A stretch of DNA of 64,000 bases from Silurus meridionalis (GCF_014805685.1 NC_060896.1:13038889-13102888), one strand, 5' to 3'. Shown: positions 13,150 to 34,304, counted from the first letter of the stretch. A program made the numbers and translations. The notes: generated by a model from the sequence alone, not told the origin.

Positions 13150-15483
13150 CAGGTATGCTTTGTTTTGATGTTAGAAATAATACTTATGAAATGAACGTAA
13201 CTATACAGTGTGACCTATGAATGCACTGAAAAAGAAAAAAGTCATTCATTTTCTATTAACTTTACATTTTAGGTTGTATTGTTTTTTTTTTTTGGTATTG
13301 GTATATGTAGCTATAAAGTATTACATGTGGATTTATACAAAACTATTTACAGTTTCAGTATGTCAGCAAAATTTGTTCTGCCTTTACAGAGTATCGGTGT
13401 GTGTGGTTGCCAAGCGCATCTCTCAAAGAAAATGACATTTTCTGTGTATGTATGTGTGCAGTCTGCTTCTGCTCAATTCGCTCAGTAGATAAGTTTCTTT
13501 TCCCACTGCAGTGATACCATAACAGTCATAACTCAAATATTTTTGGGGAGGTTAAAAAAATTTGGTAGCCTAAGAAAGCCTCTCGAGCTGCTATGATGTA
13601 AAAGATATATGTGCAAAGAGTAATACTGTACATACTGAACTATTCAAGAGAGAGCGTTGCAGAGCTTGTCGTGTTACATTCTTCTTGTTCTGGAGCTCTC
13701 CACACACCTTTCTCTCCCTGTCTACCTTCATTTTTTTTCTATCTTACTCAATATTACATGTGCACACAGTTTCTTTTGGAGTAAGCATTTAATCTTTTTC
13801 CTCCCAGTCCCCTTTTCTGTGATAAAAATACTTTCTACTACATATCTCCACTTTTGATCATTACCCCATTGCTCCTTCCAGCCGTCTACATCTTTATTTT
13901 CTTTAACACCTTTGCTAGGAAAATCACATCCATCTCATTTCTTCATATTTTTTCATGCTGCTCTCACACCAGCTCTTATGCATTTATTACCCTTTATGTC
14001 ATAAATACATTCATGCACTTCAATTCCCATTTTCTTGCTATATCCTCTTCCACTGCCATTTGTGCAAACACCAAATTGAGCCTTCATTCTCTTGTCTCAC
14101 GTGCTATATGCTCCTGTAGATCTTTGTGTCCCTGCATTTCCATAAATCACTGTCATGCAGTGCATGTCTCTTCAGATGTTCAGTGTGTCTCACAGGCCCA
14201 TTTGCACCCCGGTGACTCCATTAGGTAGGGCAGATGGCCGAGACCAGGGCAGGATTCAGAGCGTGAGATCTTTGCGCGACCGGCTCCTTCTTGCCAGTAA
14301 TGAGAGCTGAGTCCTTTCCCAGAATAGGTGTCTGGGTGATGTGAGATATAGAGACCCTGCATACTCTCTGCTGCCCAACCCTTCTGTCTCCTGCTGAACA
14401 CAAAGGCTGAGCCTGTTCCACTCTCTAACTCGGCTAAAATGGACACACAGCCCTAGTTTTATAGCCTGCTCATATGGCCATATGGCTTTAAAACTATCCC
14501 TGAGAGTATACAGAATAATTAGATGGCATGTTTAAACTCTCAATATAAATGCTCCATTGTTTAAAAATGGCTAAATAGGGCTATCTAAAGGCTACTGGGG
14601 GTCTATTGGTACAAAACTATTATTTTCTTAGTTATTTTATAGTATGTACATTTTCTAATACAGATTATCACAGGCAACATATAGGACACAATTATAATTT
14701 TTTTTTATTGGTAATAACCAGCCTAAAACTGGCATGCATTTTTCTTTTTTTTTTACTTTCAGGTGCATATTTTGTCTCAGATATGAGCTTAGCAAAGTGG
14801 AACTGTGGCTGTATTCTGACAGCCAGGCTCAGACGAGTTCATTACCATCATTTCATGGTGGCATGTGGGCCAGATGAAAGTGAGCATGGCCTGACACTAG
14901 GGTATCATTCCTTAGCTATCTGTGTGGCTTTGATATTGGAAGCAGTGTATGAGCTGGAAGTGGAATCCTTTTCAGGGTTGATAGCTGTATAGCAAAAAAT
15001 AGATCTGAATAATATAGATTTCAAAAGTGCAGAATTATGGGCTGATTCAGTTCACTGCAGCATATCAAATTCATTTTAATTTACATTGTTTAGGGTTTAA
15101 AAATTACAAACTGGTCAGAATATTTGGCTGGAGGCAAACTCGAGACTATGAAGTAAATGAAAATGAGCATGAGTTCTGCACTTTAACAGCAGACAAGGCT
15201 ATTACAGTAATGTTCAGCTGAAGCCCATTGCAAGTCCACATAATGGTGAGCGCAGTAATTTGCTTAATTTTCCATACTTTCTCTATGGATTTCACAGACA
15301 TGGATACAAAGAGGAATGGAATGATTATGTCTCATCTACGGCTAATCGGAGTTTGATTTTGGCTATGTTTTCAGTGTCGTTAGTTATGGTGTGTGTATGC
15401 TGTCTCCAATGCCAAGCTTAGGAGTCATGTAACAATCAGGGTGTTTGCTTGTGTAATGTTAGTGTCACTGTTGCATGCTGTTA

Positions 15484-17497
<2,014 letters not shown>

Positions 17498-17618
17498 CTT
17501 CTTTGCAAATGCAGCAACCATCAATGGGAGAACAGGAGGCTTGGTTCTGGCAGTGGCAGGCAGATGAGCAGTTAGTTCCGTAAAATCCATGAGGACATGT
17601 CTGGGTGCAGTCTTCTCC
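17498..17618 (-). CDS. megf11: megf11-like exon g: one EGF repeat with an extra cysteine
   Basis: The 121 bp exon reads [17 protein letters not shown], then [17 protein letters not shown] and CCICKE. It enters in phase 0 and leaves in phase 1 with a non-consensus but usable donor, GTGCAG. The acceptor is T7CCTAG, directly preceded by a long (GT)n tract. Where relatives have Ser before the sixth cysteine (DGSCTC), this copy has Cys (DGCCIC), giving an odd cysteine number. NCSS is a potential glycosylation site. Confidence 0.9.
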
Positions 17619-21365
<3,747 letters not shown>

Positions 21366-21991
21366 CTATCACTGAAAGGTGTTCAGAATACAGCTTGAAA
21401 GCTGAATGAAGTGAATAGAGCTAGACACTACACATTCAGAAATGCTGTAAAGTGAAGTGATATGCCTGCTGTCTTTGCTAGTTTCATAGAAGCTTACTGA
21501 ACTGTTGGTCAGCCCACAGCTTCAGTTCTTATAAAAAATAATGTTTTAGGAATTGCTGAATAGAATAGAATGGATATAAAGTGTGCAACTTGTGAAACAA
21601 CATATTCACCCCCGAATTTAATGTAATAAAAAATCAATGTCAGACTATAATATATTTCTTTAAACCAAAAACAAAGGAGAAACCATATGTATAGTTTAGT
21701 TAAACGTGCATAGTGAGTATCCTGAGAACAGAAGTTGTTCTTTGAAAAGAAGTAACAATTTGTAGGACATTCTTAAGAAATTGTACTAGGGTCATTAGCA
21801 TTTGATTGCATTTTGGTCGTACTATTTCACATTTCTGCAATGAACACACACAAATAACAAACATTATATGCCTCTTAAAGGCAATAATTTAAACATATGA
21901 CACATTCGATACATTAATAATATAAATGATATAAAACAAAGTGTTAAGTAAATTGGCTATACAAAATCACCCCCACGTGAATAAATGTATG

Positions 21992-22369
21992 TTCTTTCAG
22001 CTGCTCCCTTTAGTGGTCGCCACATCAGATAATCTGTTTCCAAATCACTTTTTTAAACTAACCACCTGTATCTTTTCCCTCACCACATCCATAAACCTCT
22101 TCCTTGGCCTTCCTCTTTTCCTCCTGCCTGGCAATTCTATCCTTAGCATTCTTTCACCGATATACTCCATGTCTCTCCTCTACACATAACCAAACCATCT
22201 CAATCGCACCTTTCTCACCTTGTCTCCAAAATGTTCTACCTGCACCGTCCCTCAAATAGACTTATTTCTAATCCTGTCCATCCTCGTCACTCCCAATGAA
22301 AATTGCAGCATCTTCAACTATGCAATGACCAGTGCCGCATCCTGTCTTTTGTCAGTGCTTTGTCTATAA
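21992..22369 (-). mobile_element. 5'-truncated RTE-type LINE fragment
   Basis: The plus strand reads ctccctttagtggtcgccac, then cttccttggccttcctcttt, caaaccatctcaatcgcacc and ctaatcctgtccatcctcgt in the same order as the 3' end of the LINE at 2694-5982. It is about 380 bp and diverged, a minus-strand 3' fragment of the same lineage or a close subfamily. Confidence 0.85.
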
Positions 22370-22957
22370 TCCTGTAATCTATTTAGCGTGAATTTCTTTT
22401 TTCCTTAGACAGAATCCAAATTCACTACAACCTTAACCAGGATAAAGTGATTACTGTTAGTTAATATATTTTCCCATTGTTCCGCTGCATTAATTTTTTC
22501 CCTTCTCACTAAGCAACACATTTTCTGTATGGTGTTTAAATATGGTCTTTAATAGGGAGTGTGTGCAGTTAATTAAGTAACTAAAAACTGTGAGTTTCTG
22601 CAAGTATAATTTTTTTTTTCCAATTTGGCTTCCATCCCTTATTGTACTATTATGGTATCAAAATGTTGGTTTATGATTTAGCAGCCAAGTGATGTGAGCG
22701 GATTCCAAATTGGTCAATTAAAAAAATTAAAAAACTTAGCACGTTAGCATTATTGCATTATTATTAATTACTAGGAATATTAATGAGTATCACCCTCTAT
22801 ATATTATTATTAGGCTCCTAAGGTATGTTTAAACAAAATGCTCCCTTTTTTATTCATTGTATATTATCCTATTATTGTAGTCACTCAAAATAGTTGGGTA
22901 AAACAAACAATCTAACAATTTAACAGTTGTCAGTTGAATATTGTTATATAATGCGGG

Positions 22958-24012
22958 TATGCACTGTAATGTTTAAAAGTATTCATAGCACTTCACTTTT
23001 TCCACATTTTGTTATGCTCTAGCCTTATTCCAAAATTGATCAAATTCACTATTTACCTCAAAATCCTACAAACAATACCCCATAATGACAAAATGGTTAA
23101 AGAGCTCTGGTAAAAGAAAAAATGGTAAAAAAACTTTGGAGCAGGTTTTTTTTTTATCAAGGATATCCCTGTAAATTGCTGCATTCATCTTTTTCAAAGA
23201 AGCCAAAGAGTTAAATCTTTGTTTCTAATGGTCTGAGAGTCCTTCAGGCAAACTCCAGATGAGCTGTCATGTGCTTTTTACTGAGGACTGGCTTCCATCT
23301 GGCCACTCTACCATATAGGCCTGATTGTGGAGTGGTGTAGAGATGGTTGTTCTTCTGGAAGGTTCTCCTCTCTCCGCACTTTCGGTTACCATCGGGTTCA
23401 TGGTCACCTCCCTGCTTAAGGTCTTTCTCCCCGATTGCCCAGTTTGGCTGAGTCCTGCTCTAGAGTCTTGCTGGTTCCAAACTTCTTCCATTTACAGATG
23501 ATGGAGGCCAATGTGCTCATTGGGACCTTTAATGCTGCAGAAATGTTCTGTACCCTTCCCCAGATCTGTGCTTCGGTAAAATCCTGGTCTGCAGACAATT
23601 CCTTGGACTTCATGGCTTGGTTTTGTGCTCTGACATGCACTGTTAACTGTGGGACCTCATATAGACAGGTGTGTGCTTTTCATAATCTTGTCCAATCAAC
23701 TGAATTTACCACAGGTGGACTCTAAGTTGTAGAAACATCTCAATATAATCAGTCCAAACAGGATGCACCTGAGCTCAATTTTTGTCATGGCAAAGGCTGT
23801 GAATACTTATGTACATTTTATTTTTATTTATTTATTTATTTTTATAAATTTGCAAAGATTTTAAACAAACTTCTTTCACATTGTCATTATGGGGGATTGT
23901 TTGTAAAATTTTGAGGTAAATAATGAATTTAATCCTTTTTGGAATAAGGCTGTAACATAACAAAATGTGGAAAAAGTGAAGCGCTGTGAATACTTTCCGG
24001 ATGCACTCTATT
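22958..24012 (-). mobile_element. Internally deleted Tc1/mariner-like element
   Basis: Long inverted termini of more than 100 bp face each other: 22975-23100 (cttcactttttccacatttt, then ccttattccaaaat) and 23870-24005, its reverse complement. On the minus strand near 23620-23430 the paired-type DNA-binding start of a Tc1 transposase is readable: MKSKELSADQDFTE, then ISAALKVPMSTLASIICKWK. Only a degenerate remnant of the catalytic part remains (23500-23160). Stops, shifts and the missing catalytic domain make it non-autonomous. The exact ends are uncertain by a few bases. Confidence 0.87.
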
Positions 24013-24615
24013 TAAATAAACGGGCAGATAGTCCTAAAGGCAGGTTGAATCAAAGAATGGAATAGGCTAAAATCGAGTGATCAGCAAACCATGTGGACTA
24101 GGGCAAAACAAGGACACAAACAAGAGAAACAAAACAAGATTTGGTTCAAATGAAACAAGGAACAAGCAACTACAGGGCTTGCTGAATTACAGAAGTCTGA
24201 GTATCTGGAAGACAGCTGTGAACAAGAAGACACTTAAATCAATCATGAGACAGGCTAGAGACATGACATAAACAAAAAAAATATAAAATAAACAAAAGGA
24301 CATGCTTCATAGAGCTGCAAATGTGATTGGGGGAATCTCTGACAACTATCAACCAGCATTTCCACTATTTCACTATTGTGTACTATCATACTGATTTTTT
24401 ACTTATTAATCTATACTCAGTACCCAATAATAACAAAGTAAAAACAGAATTCTGATAGTATATATTTTAGCTATATATTAAGTCTTATATTAATTATTCA
24501 GAACCTTTGTAACAACACTTAAAAATTTGCTCAGATGCGTCCCATTTCTCTTGATCATTGATACTATACTTGATCATTATACTATTATACTATGTTTACT
24601 ACTTTTATAGAAAAA

Positions 24616-24820
24616 GGTTCCCTGGTGGTCTCGTGGTTAGGATGCGGCGCTCCCACCGCTGCGGCCCGGGTTCAATTCCCGGTCAGGGACCCAAGCCCAG
24701 CCATTAAATGGGAAGGGCTGCATTAGGAAGGGCATCCAGCGTAAAAACATGTGCCAAATCGAACATGTGGATGATCCGCTGTGGCGACCCCTAATGGGAG
24801 AAGCCAAAAGAAAGTAGTAG
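24616..24820 (+). mobile_element. tRNA-Glu-headed SINE with an RTE-derived body and perfect 19 bp target duplication
   Basis: Flanked by tactacttttatagaaaaa at 24597-24615 and 24821-24839, identical over 19 bp. Bases 24619-24689 fold like tRNA-Glu: acceptor TCCCTGG pairs with TCAGGGA, A box TGGTCTCGTGGTTAGG, B box GGTTCAATTCC. The body then contains cccaagccc, ttaaatgggaagggctgc and caaatcgaacatgtgg, which match the 5' end of the LINE at 2694-5982. It ends gatccgctgtggcgacccc and taatgggagaagcc, the LINE 3' end. An agtagt tail closes it. It is probably moved by RTE machinery. Confidence 0.93.
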
Positions 24821-25380
24821 TACTACTTTTATAGAAAAAAAATTATAAAAATAAAACCTGGCAACTACAAACAGAACTAGACTCCTGGTGATTACACACA
24901 GACATGTGTTTTCTATCACATGTTAATAAATTGACTAAACCCAATGTAAGCATCTGTAGTTCTATAACACTAGTATACTATTATTGTGTGACAACTGAGA
25001 AGAATACCATCTCTTCTACATCCTTTTTAATAAACACATATATTCACCTTTACTTTCGACCTAATGTATTTCCTCTAAAGTTCTTAATAATAAAAGAATA
25101 AGATAATTTCTTATTTAAGTCAAAAGGTAATTACATTTCTCTTTGGACATAAATAAACTGTGTAGTTTTTAATATATTCTAAACCTATAATGCCACCTCC
25201 TAATGAGCTTTTCTGGTCAAGGCAGAGAATCTATTTTGTGGATTCAGGTGCTGTAATGCATGACTGCAACAATCCATATCCTTGAAAAAAGATGGGCAAA
25301 TATATGATGTCTTGCCTAGGTGTTGGCTATGATATTTAGAGTAAGTGAGTTCAGTATAGTCTTTAGCTCTGTGTGCTTAC

Positions 25381-25593
25381 CTCAAAGTATTTGTAGTATT
25401 ACAGGGGCAGTATTTGTCACATATAAGCCCATACAACCCTGGGGGGCAGAATCTTTCCTGGCAGTGTGGTCCTTTAAAGCCAGTGTCACACAGGCAGGCA
25501 CCGTTGATGTGGTAACACTTGGCCCCATTCTGACAGTCGCAATGGAGGGCACACTGCTGGCCGTATGTACCGACAGGACACTCCTCCTGGCAC
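25381..25593 (-). CDS. megf11: megf11-like exon e: one and a half EGF repeats
   Basis: The 213 bp exon reads [33 protein letters not shown] and [16 protein letters not shown], then [16 protein letters not shown] and NTTNTL. Acceptor GTGCCAG and donor GTAAGC are good. It starts with the third base of an Arg codon and ends in phase 2 (ag + c, Ser). The repeat started here is finished by SCHPLSGEC in the next exon, a split conserved in the family. GTYG and GAKCYH look MEGF10-like, GPHCQER MEGF11-like. Confidence 0.93.
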
Positions 25594-27803
<2,210 letters not shown>

Positions 27804-30800
27804 TTACAAATGAACAAAAGGAATACTGCATTTTATGGGTCTATTAAAAATAATTTTGTTTTACTGTAATAATTTAGTCAAGGGGGCATAAAGTTATTAG
27901 AGATGCAGTAAAACAAATAAGACACTGCACAGGAGAAAATAATTAATGTGTGTCACATACCGATCCTTACAGGCTACTGCTCATTACTACTCCCATGAGA
28001 GGAAATGCTCCAAACCCCATTAAATTCAATTAAATTTTTATCTGTAGAGCAATTTGCAAAAAATTTCCATTGCCAAAAAGCAGCTATTTAAAACTAGATC
28101 AAATCTAGATGCCTAAAAAGAAAGCCTGATGTGATAATGGCTGAATGAGACTCCTTAACATAGAATTCAGAATTGTATATTTAGAACCATAAGATACACC
28201 AGTTTTAACAGGAAAATCATTCTCTTTTAAAGGGATTGTAAAATAATCTTAAACAATAAACTACTGTTTAAAACTCAGATATGTGTAAATATGGTGATAA
28301 TCATTTCCCAAAGATACACACAGGTCCTTGTAGCAATTTATTGTAACTGCCCTATTGATCTAATAAAGATTCAATATAAATGAAAGGAAATGGTACATTC
28401 AAATGGTACATAGTAACATAACCAGGTGCCACTGGGTGGGAAAAAACTACTGTTTGCTAAATGAAGTGTGGGTGTGCAGTAGGTAGTGTCCAAAGTTATC
28501 ATACACTCTAAGAGACTAAAGGGAACAAAGAAATGTCAGCAGGAAAGCATTGAAACCACCAGACAAGAATCCACTGCCACGAGCTTGTACGAATGAGCCA
28601 ACACATGTACAGCTAGACCCATCACTTACACATACAGTAAATAAATCCAAATGTATGGAACAGCATTTAAAATACTCCATGGCAAGTGTAAGATAGAGAT
28701 AGAGTTATGTCCAAAACTGCAAAAATAAACAGATACATCTATATCAGTTCTATTGCTACATGTGTTTCACATAAAATTCCAACAAGTTTAAATGAATGCA
28801 ATGTGTGACTGGTCATGAAGCAGAGGATTAAAAAGAAAGCTAGTATAAACTTGTTGACATGTAAATAGCTGTATCAGTACAAAAATAGCAGCTCGGAAAT
28901 CAGAGGAAAAAAAAAAAGATTTGGTTTGATCCTGTACGAAAAAGGGAAAAGATTAAATTTGTGACATTTAAATAAATATTTGAGAAATTTTTTTTTTAAA
29001 TTGTGGTTTTAATTAATCATATTTATACCTATGCATTTTATGCACTTTAGTTTAAAACTTATTTAAAGTATAGCAGGTTTCAATGAAAAACCCTATGTGA
29101 AGGATATTTAAATTGGCTGATAGAAAGTGCCAGTGCCAGTATTGGAAAAGAAAAACTGTTATTATGTCATCTTTAGTTACGAGCTTGTACTAGTAGCAGG
29201 AATGCAAGCCCACGCCATAACACCACCTCCTTCTATATTTTGAATCACGAGTGGGTCCTTTCTTTGTCCAAACTCTAGGCTTTCCATCACTTTGGATGAG
29301 GTTAGTCTTGTTGAATTTACTTTTCAATTCAATACTTCAATCTGCTTTGAATGCTGATAATTGATTTGCCCTTTGTGGTGTGGCCTCTGTATTTTTGCTC
29401 TTGAAGTCTTATTTGAACAGTGAATTGTGATATTGTCACTCCTGCTGTGAACTGTTGTTGGTGATGCCATTAACTGCTGTTGTTTTTTTTCCTGGTCGAC
29501 TTGTTACACATCTGGATGTTGGTAAACCAGTGGTTTCTTTTTCAGTACAATCAAATTTGTTGTATTAGCCCAATGCTTGTGCAATGCCTTTGAACAATTT
29601 CCCTTTTTTTCTGATCACTTTTTAATTTATTTCTAATTCCTTTAAAAAATGGATGAAGTCAAACAAAATGTGTTTGCAAGCAAACATTTACTTGCTCAAT
29701 AAGAAGGTTGCAAAAAAAGAAAATCATTTAAATGATGTTTGCTTTTTCTCAGACATTGCCCTGTCACTTTAATGTTTTTTATAAGATGCTGATCATAAAC
29801 CGGCAGAGACTCGGACTGCCATCACCTTTCAGAGACTTTACAATAAAAATCACCATCATGATGCCTGGGCGGCATGAAGTTAACATTTATGTATTGATTC
29901 TGGCTTCAGTGCTGAGAAATACTAATAAATGTGGGGAACAGTCTACCTGTGTTCATTTGGCTGAGGTGAGAGAGATGTGTTAGAAACTGATGAGGTCTTA
30001 ATGAAACCTGTTGGCAGGGAGGAAGCCATGCATGGTCTCTTTGCCAGGAAAACCTAAAGCACATGATCAGCAGTGGGAGAAAAAGCTGCCATATCACCGA
30101 GGGGGGTCACCCAGCATAGTAGCAGCGTCTTCTCCGACTTGACTAGAGCATGCTCGATTAAGTGGCCCAGAGCGAGGTATTGATTTGAGTAAATTTGGCA
30201 TGAAGGCTGAACTCACATGCCACATAAATGACCAAGCCCCTATGGAAACAGAGAGTCGGTGGGTGGTCGGGTGAGATGGATGAGAGGTTCATCGCTTGCT
30301 CCGCTTACAGTCAATCATCTGTCCACCCCCCACCATTCAGCACTCCCACGCTGATGAGAGAAAGCAGACAAACACAGCACATCACCAGCTGCCTGACCCC
30401 AGACTTCGTCAGATCTTCATCAGACCTAAAGTGAGAGCTTCGCTTCTTTAACTTTAGCCATGGAGTGAGCCCTGATGCAGCCTGAAATCCACCTGTGTGG
30501 CTCGTTTGCAATGACACTGAATTACAACAGAAAAGTAAAGTGGAAAATTCAGGCAGGACTTAACTTGTAGAAGCTTTGTCCCTCTGGGCCCCCAGATGCT
30601 TCACAACAAGTTTCCTTTGGACGACTTAAAGTCTCCTTTTCCCCAGCAAAGTGACCCTTCTGCCCACCACTAGATAAAGCACATTAAATTGCCATCTCTC
30701 CCTGTACAGAAGCTTTTACAGACTCACCTGCACCCAACTGTCACTGTGGACTGCTGACAGCATTTAGCAGTGATTAAGGAGCAAGAGTTCATTCAGCACT

Positions 30801-32078
30801 ACTGGAAAGGCTAAAAAAAAAACATACACATGGCAGTCTGATTTTGAAGGTTAAGAAACAGAAGCTACTTGAATGAGTAGAAATCTGAAGGGACTTAGGA
30901 AGAAATAGAGGATCACATCACACCCCATAGGGTAGAGGCTTGTTGGGGAGTGTTTGAATGAGTGTGTCTATGTGTGGGCAGAAATTCATCTTAAGTAGTG
31001 AGACCTGCAACATAACCTGCATTAATAGCACCAGACAAAGCCCTTGCCAGCAAAACAGGTGTGTACTGGGGATGCAACCTATGCACTTTCTGTCAACAGA
31101 CTTCACTGAGAGTCAAAGACCTTAGCTTGTACATGGTATGTTTTGTGGTAAGTGGAGCCCCAGTGGTCCAATACAGTGAAACTGTATTAGAAAGACATTT
31201 ACGTAGTGCAGTTTGCAACACTGTACTGGCAGACACAAAGGTCCAGATTCATTATGTCAGAGTTTGCTCAATGTGTACATTTGTATCCGTCTAAACAAAA
31301 CCGGGCAATTCAGCTTCGTTCTGATTTATGCTTTTAAACCATATTGCCTTGTTAAAACAATGCATTTTGTGTGGACCTTAGAAAGCATTAATACTCCTGG
31401 GAAAGTGTACTAGAAAGTCTTGGATTCTTACTGTATAATAATCAATTAAGAACTTGAAAAGCACCTTTTTCTTACACTTTTTGAAACACATCTCACAAGT
31501 GAAACAAATGTTATATAATATATATACAAAAATATCGTATTGTTAATGTATGTCTGCTATAATGCTATAATGCAATAAAATGACAAACTGTGTAAAAAAA
31601 TACATTTTTAAACAGACTATATAATACTCTATTTGATTACGAATAATATAATTACAAATTTTAGATACATCAGAACATTCTGTTCGAACTAGATAGGGAA
31701 ACTGACATTTTTTTAAACAATTTTAAGCTGTGAAACTGATTTTAAAGTTTAGAATGTTATCTCAATATGTGTAAGAGGAGCAGAAGTGTATGAATCAATA
31801 ATGTTTAAAAAAGCAGTAAAAAAGATGATTCATATACTCTTTGTATCTATTTTTAGCAAAAGTACACCTTACTCATCAAAGCTGCATAAATATGCACAGA
31901 TTTGTGCACACAGAATGGTGCAGAATCTGCCACTGATTCATAACACAGTCAAAAGGCATTAGGGAGAGAGGTGATTCAAAGTACAAGTGATAAATACGTT
32001 TCAGCTGTGTGAAAACATTACCCATTCAGTTGATCAGAAATTATTAATACAGGTTAAAGCTAAAGTGAGTCAATTAAT

Positions 32079-33795
32079 GAACATCATTCAGCAAACTACA
32101 GCTACCCAATATCCAAGAAAAGAAGTACATAGAACTAGGAAAAACAAACAAAACTGTGAATTGGAGCTAGAGGTGCTTGTGTCCAAGGTCGTACCTCAAA
32201 AAATGATCAAAATGTGGTGTCAATTAAGGTTTTTCAACTCTTTTTAATAATGAAATGAAGGGTATCATAATAGCTTAATATACAGTAGACAGGTATTGAC
32301 AGTTCTCAAGTGTGTGTGAACTGTTTTCCAAATTCAGCTTTAATTTCTTTTAGTAGGTCAGAATAGGCTGAACTCAGATTTAATAAAAATGTATTTTTAC
32401 AAACACTGATGTAGCTAATTTTTAACCTTGACGAATAAATTAATCCTAATTTTTACCAGAACGCTGAACAAAATGAATAAAACTATGTTGAATAAAACTT
32501 GTTGACAAATGCTGTAATTATCTGGTCAGTGAATTTTGCCAAACAGCCTTTTTGTAGTTTTGCCACAGTGTTACAGTTTTTAATAATAAGAAAAGAACAG
32601 CATTCAGCAAACTACAGCTACTCAATATCCAAGGAAAGAAGTACAAAGAACTAGGAAAAACACATTTCAGTGAAGTTGAGCTAGAGGCACTTGTGTCCAA
32701 GGTTGCAGGAAAAAAATATATAATTTTTGGACTCCCCATAAAATGGACAACGTGGTGTCAATCAAGGTTTTTTCAATTCTATGTTTATAATGAAATGAAG
32801 GGTATCATAATAGCTGAATATAGACAGGTATGGGCAGTTCTCAAGTGTGAGTGAACTGTTTTCCAAATACAGCTTTTATTTCTTTTAGAAGGTCAGAATA
32901 AGCTGTAGCATGGTTTTAACCTGAACAAATAAATACCGTATTTTCCGGACTATAAGCCGCTACTTTTTTCCCACGTGGCTTAAACAACGAAGCGGCTTAT
33001 TTATGGATTTTTCCTGGGTTTTTCTGAGCTGCACGGCATCGGGAGAAAAGATTCACCGATTGTGATTTTTAAACGCACGACGATGCCAAAAGAAAAACCT
33101 CTGAGAGAAATAGATGTGAAAGAAAGGAGGAAGACAGTGAACAATGACTTTCTTGGTAGGCTACTGTTAAGATACAAGCCATTGTAAAGCGTTGAGTCTG
33201 GGTCATGGGATACCTCGCTAACTCCAGTTGCAACAGAAATTATATAAGCACAGACAGGTTTCCAAAACTCGTGCTTTTTTATTTTTCTTGGCAACAGCAT
33301 TATGGGTTAGTCAAAGAAACTTAGAAATTAGCATCAGAAAATAATAAGGACATATTCCTCGGTCTTGCACACATGCAGTAATACCGGAAAAATGCAGCGG
33401 CAGCCCATTCTTAAAATACCGCTCTGCTCTTAAAGGAGCCACAACATATTTCACCTGTTACACCTTGTAACAGACACTGTCTTTCGTTAAAGCCTGTGTA
33501 AAGTTCATTAGTGTCAGTGTAGACACCTGCGGCTTATATACCGGTGTGGCTTATTTATGTTCAAAATAAAAATCTTTGTAAAATTCAGTGGGTGCGGCTT
33601 ATATTTGGGTGCACTTAATAGTCCGGAAATTACGGTAAATCCTAATTATTACCAGAATGCTAAAATTAATTAGGTGAACAAAATTAATAAAACTGTGTTA
33701 AATAAAACTTGTTGCTTGTCTAACTAATGCCGTTATTACCTGGTCAGTAAATTTTGGCAAACAGCCTTTTTGTAGTTTTGCCAGTTTTTATTAAT
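32079..33795. repeat. Tandem duplication of a ~500 bp segment, copy B interrupted by a MITE
   Basis: Copy A is at 32079-32594 and copy B at 32595-33795. Shared landmarks in the same order include cattcagcaaactacagcta, aatgaaatgaagggtatcat, gtgaactgttttccaaat and ggcaaacagcctttttgtag (gcc instead of ggc in A). Copy B holds 704 extra bases (32934-33637) at a site that is intact in copy A. Confidence 0.9.
32934..33637. mobile_element. MITE with TACCGTA termini (about 704 bp)
   Basis: The left end, taccgtattttccggactat, and the right end, agtccggaaattacggta, are inverted repeats. A TA dinucleotide appears duplicated at the target, judging from the empty site in duplication copy A. Subterminal gcggcttat motifs recur at both sides (near 32992, 33531, 33594). 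No transposase frame is present; the superfamily is uncertain. Confidence 0.87.
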
Positions 33796-34304
33796 CGGTT
33801 TAACAATGCTCTCTGGGCTGTTCAGTAAATTACTGTTTCTTTTTTAAGTTAGTCCTGTAATTTTTACAAAAGTTGATAGCCAAACAAAACAACCATGAAA
33901 TGACATAAAATGTGGCAAGAAACATAAAGACTACAGGGAATAATGTGACACTTACAATAAAAAACAACAAAAGCTTGACTGTAAGACAATAAACTCTAGT
34001 GCTCTGTCCCATTTTGCTTTCTATCCATCCTAAATAGTATCTGAGATTAGAAGTAGTGTGTTTCAAATGATAGTATGTTGAAATGAGTATCCCAGAGGCA
34101 CCCAGATGGTATACTATTTTGGGTAGATCCAGACTTCGGGCAGAAGTGTAAATCTGTGGTCACTTTTCCAGTTAATATTACATACCCCTCGCACAATGGA
34201 GGAGGAGTTTTGTGATGGATTGCTTTGCCAAATAAAACAGGAAAAGCATCATGATAAATTTAATTATATAGAATAAATTATATAATTACATATAAACATA
34301 TACA

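Noticed and set aside
24619..24689. A functional tRNA gene
   Set aside because: It lies inside a unit with target duplications and an agt tail, has a CCC anticodon in a Glu-type body, and is followed by LINE-derived sequence, so it is a SINE head.
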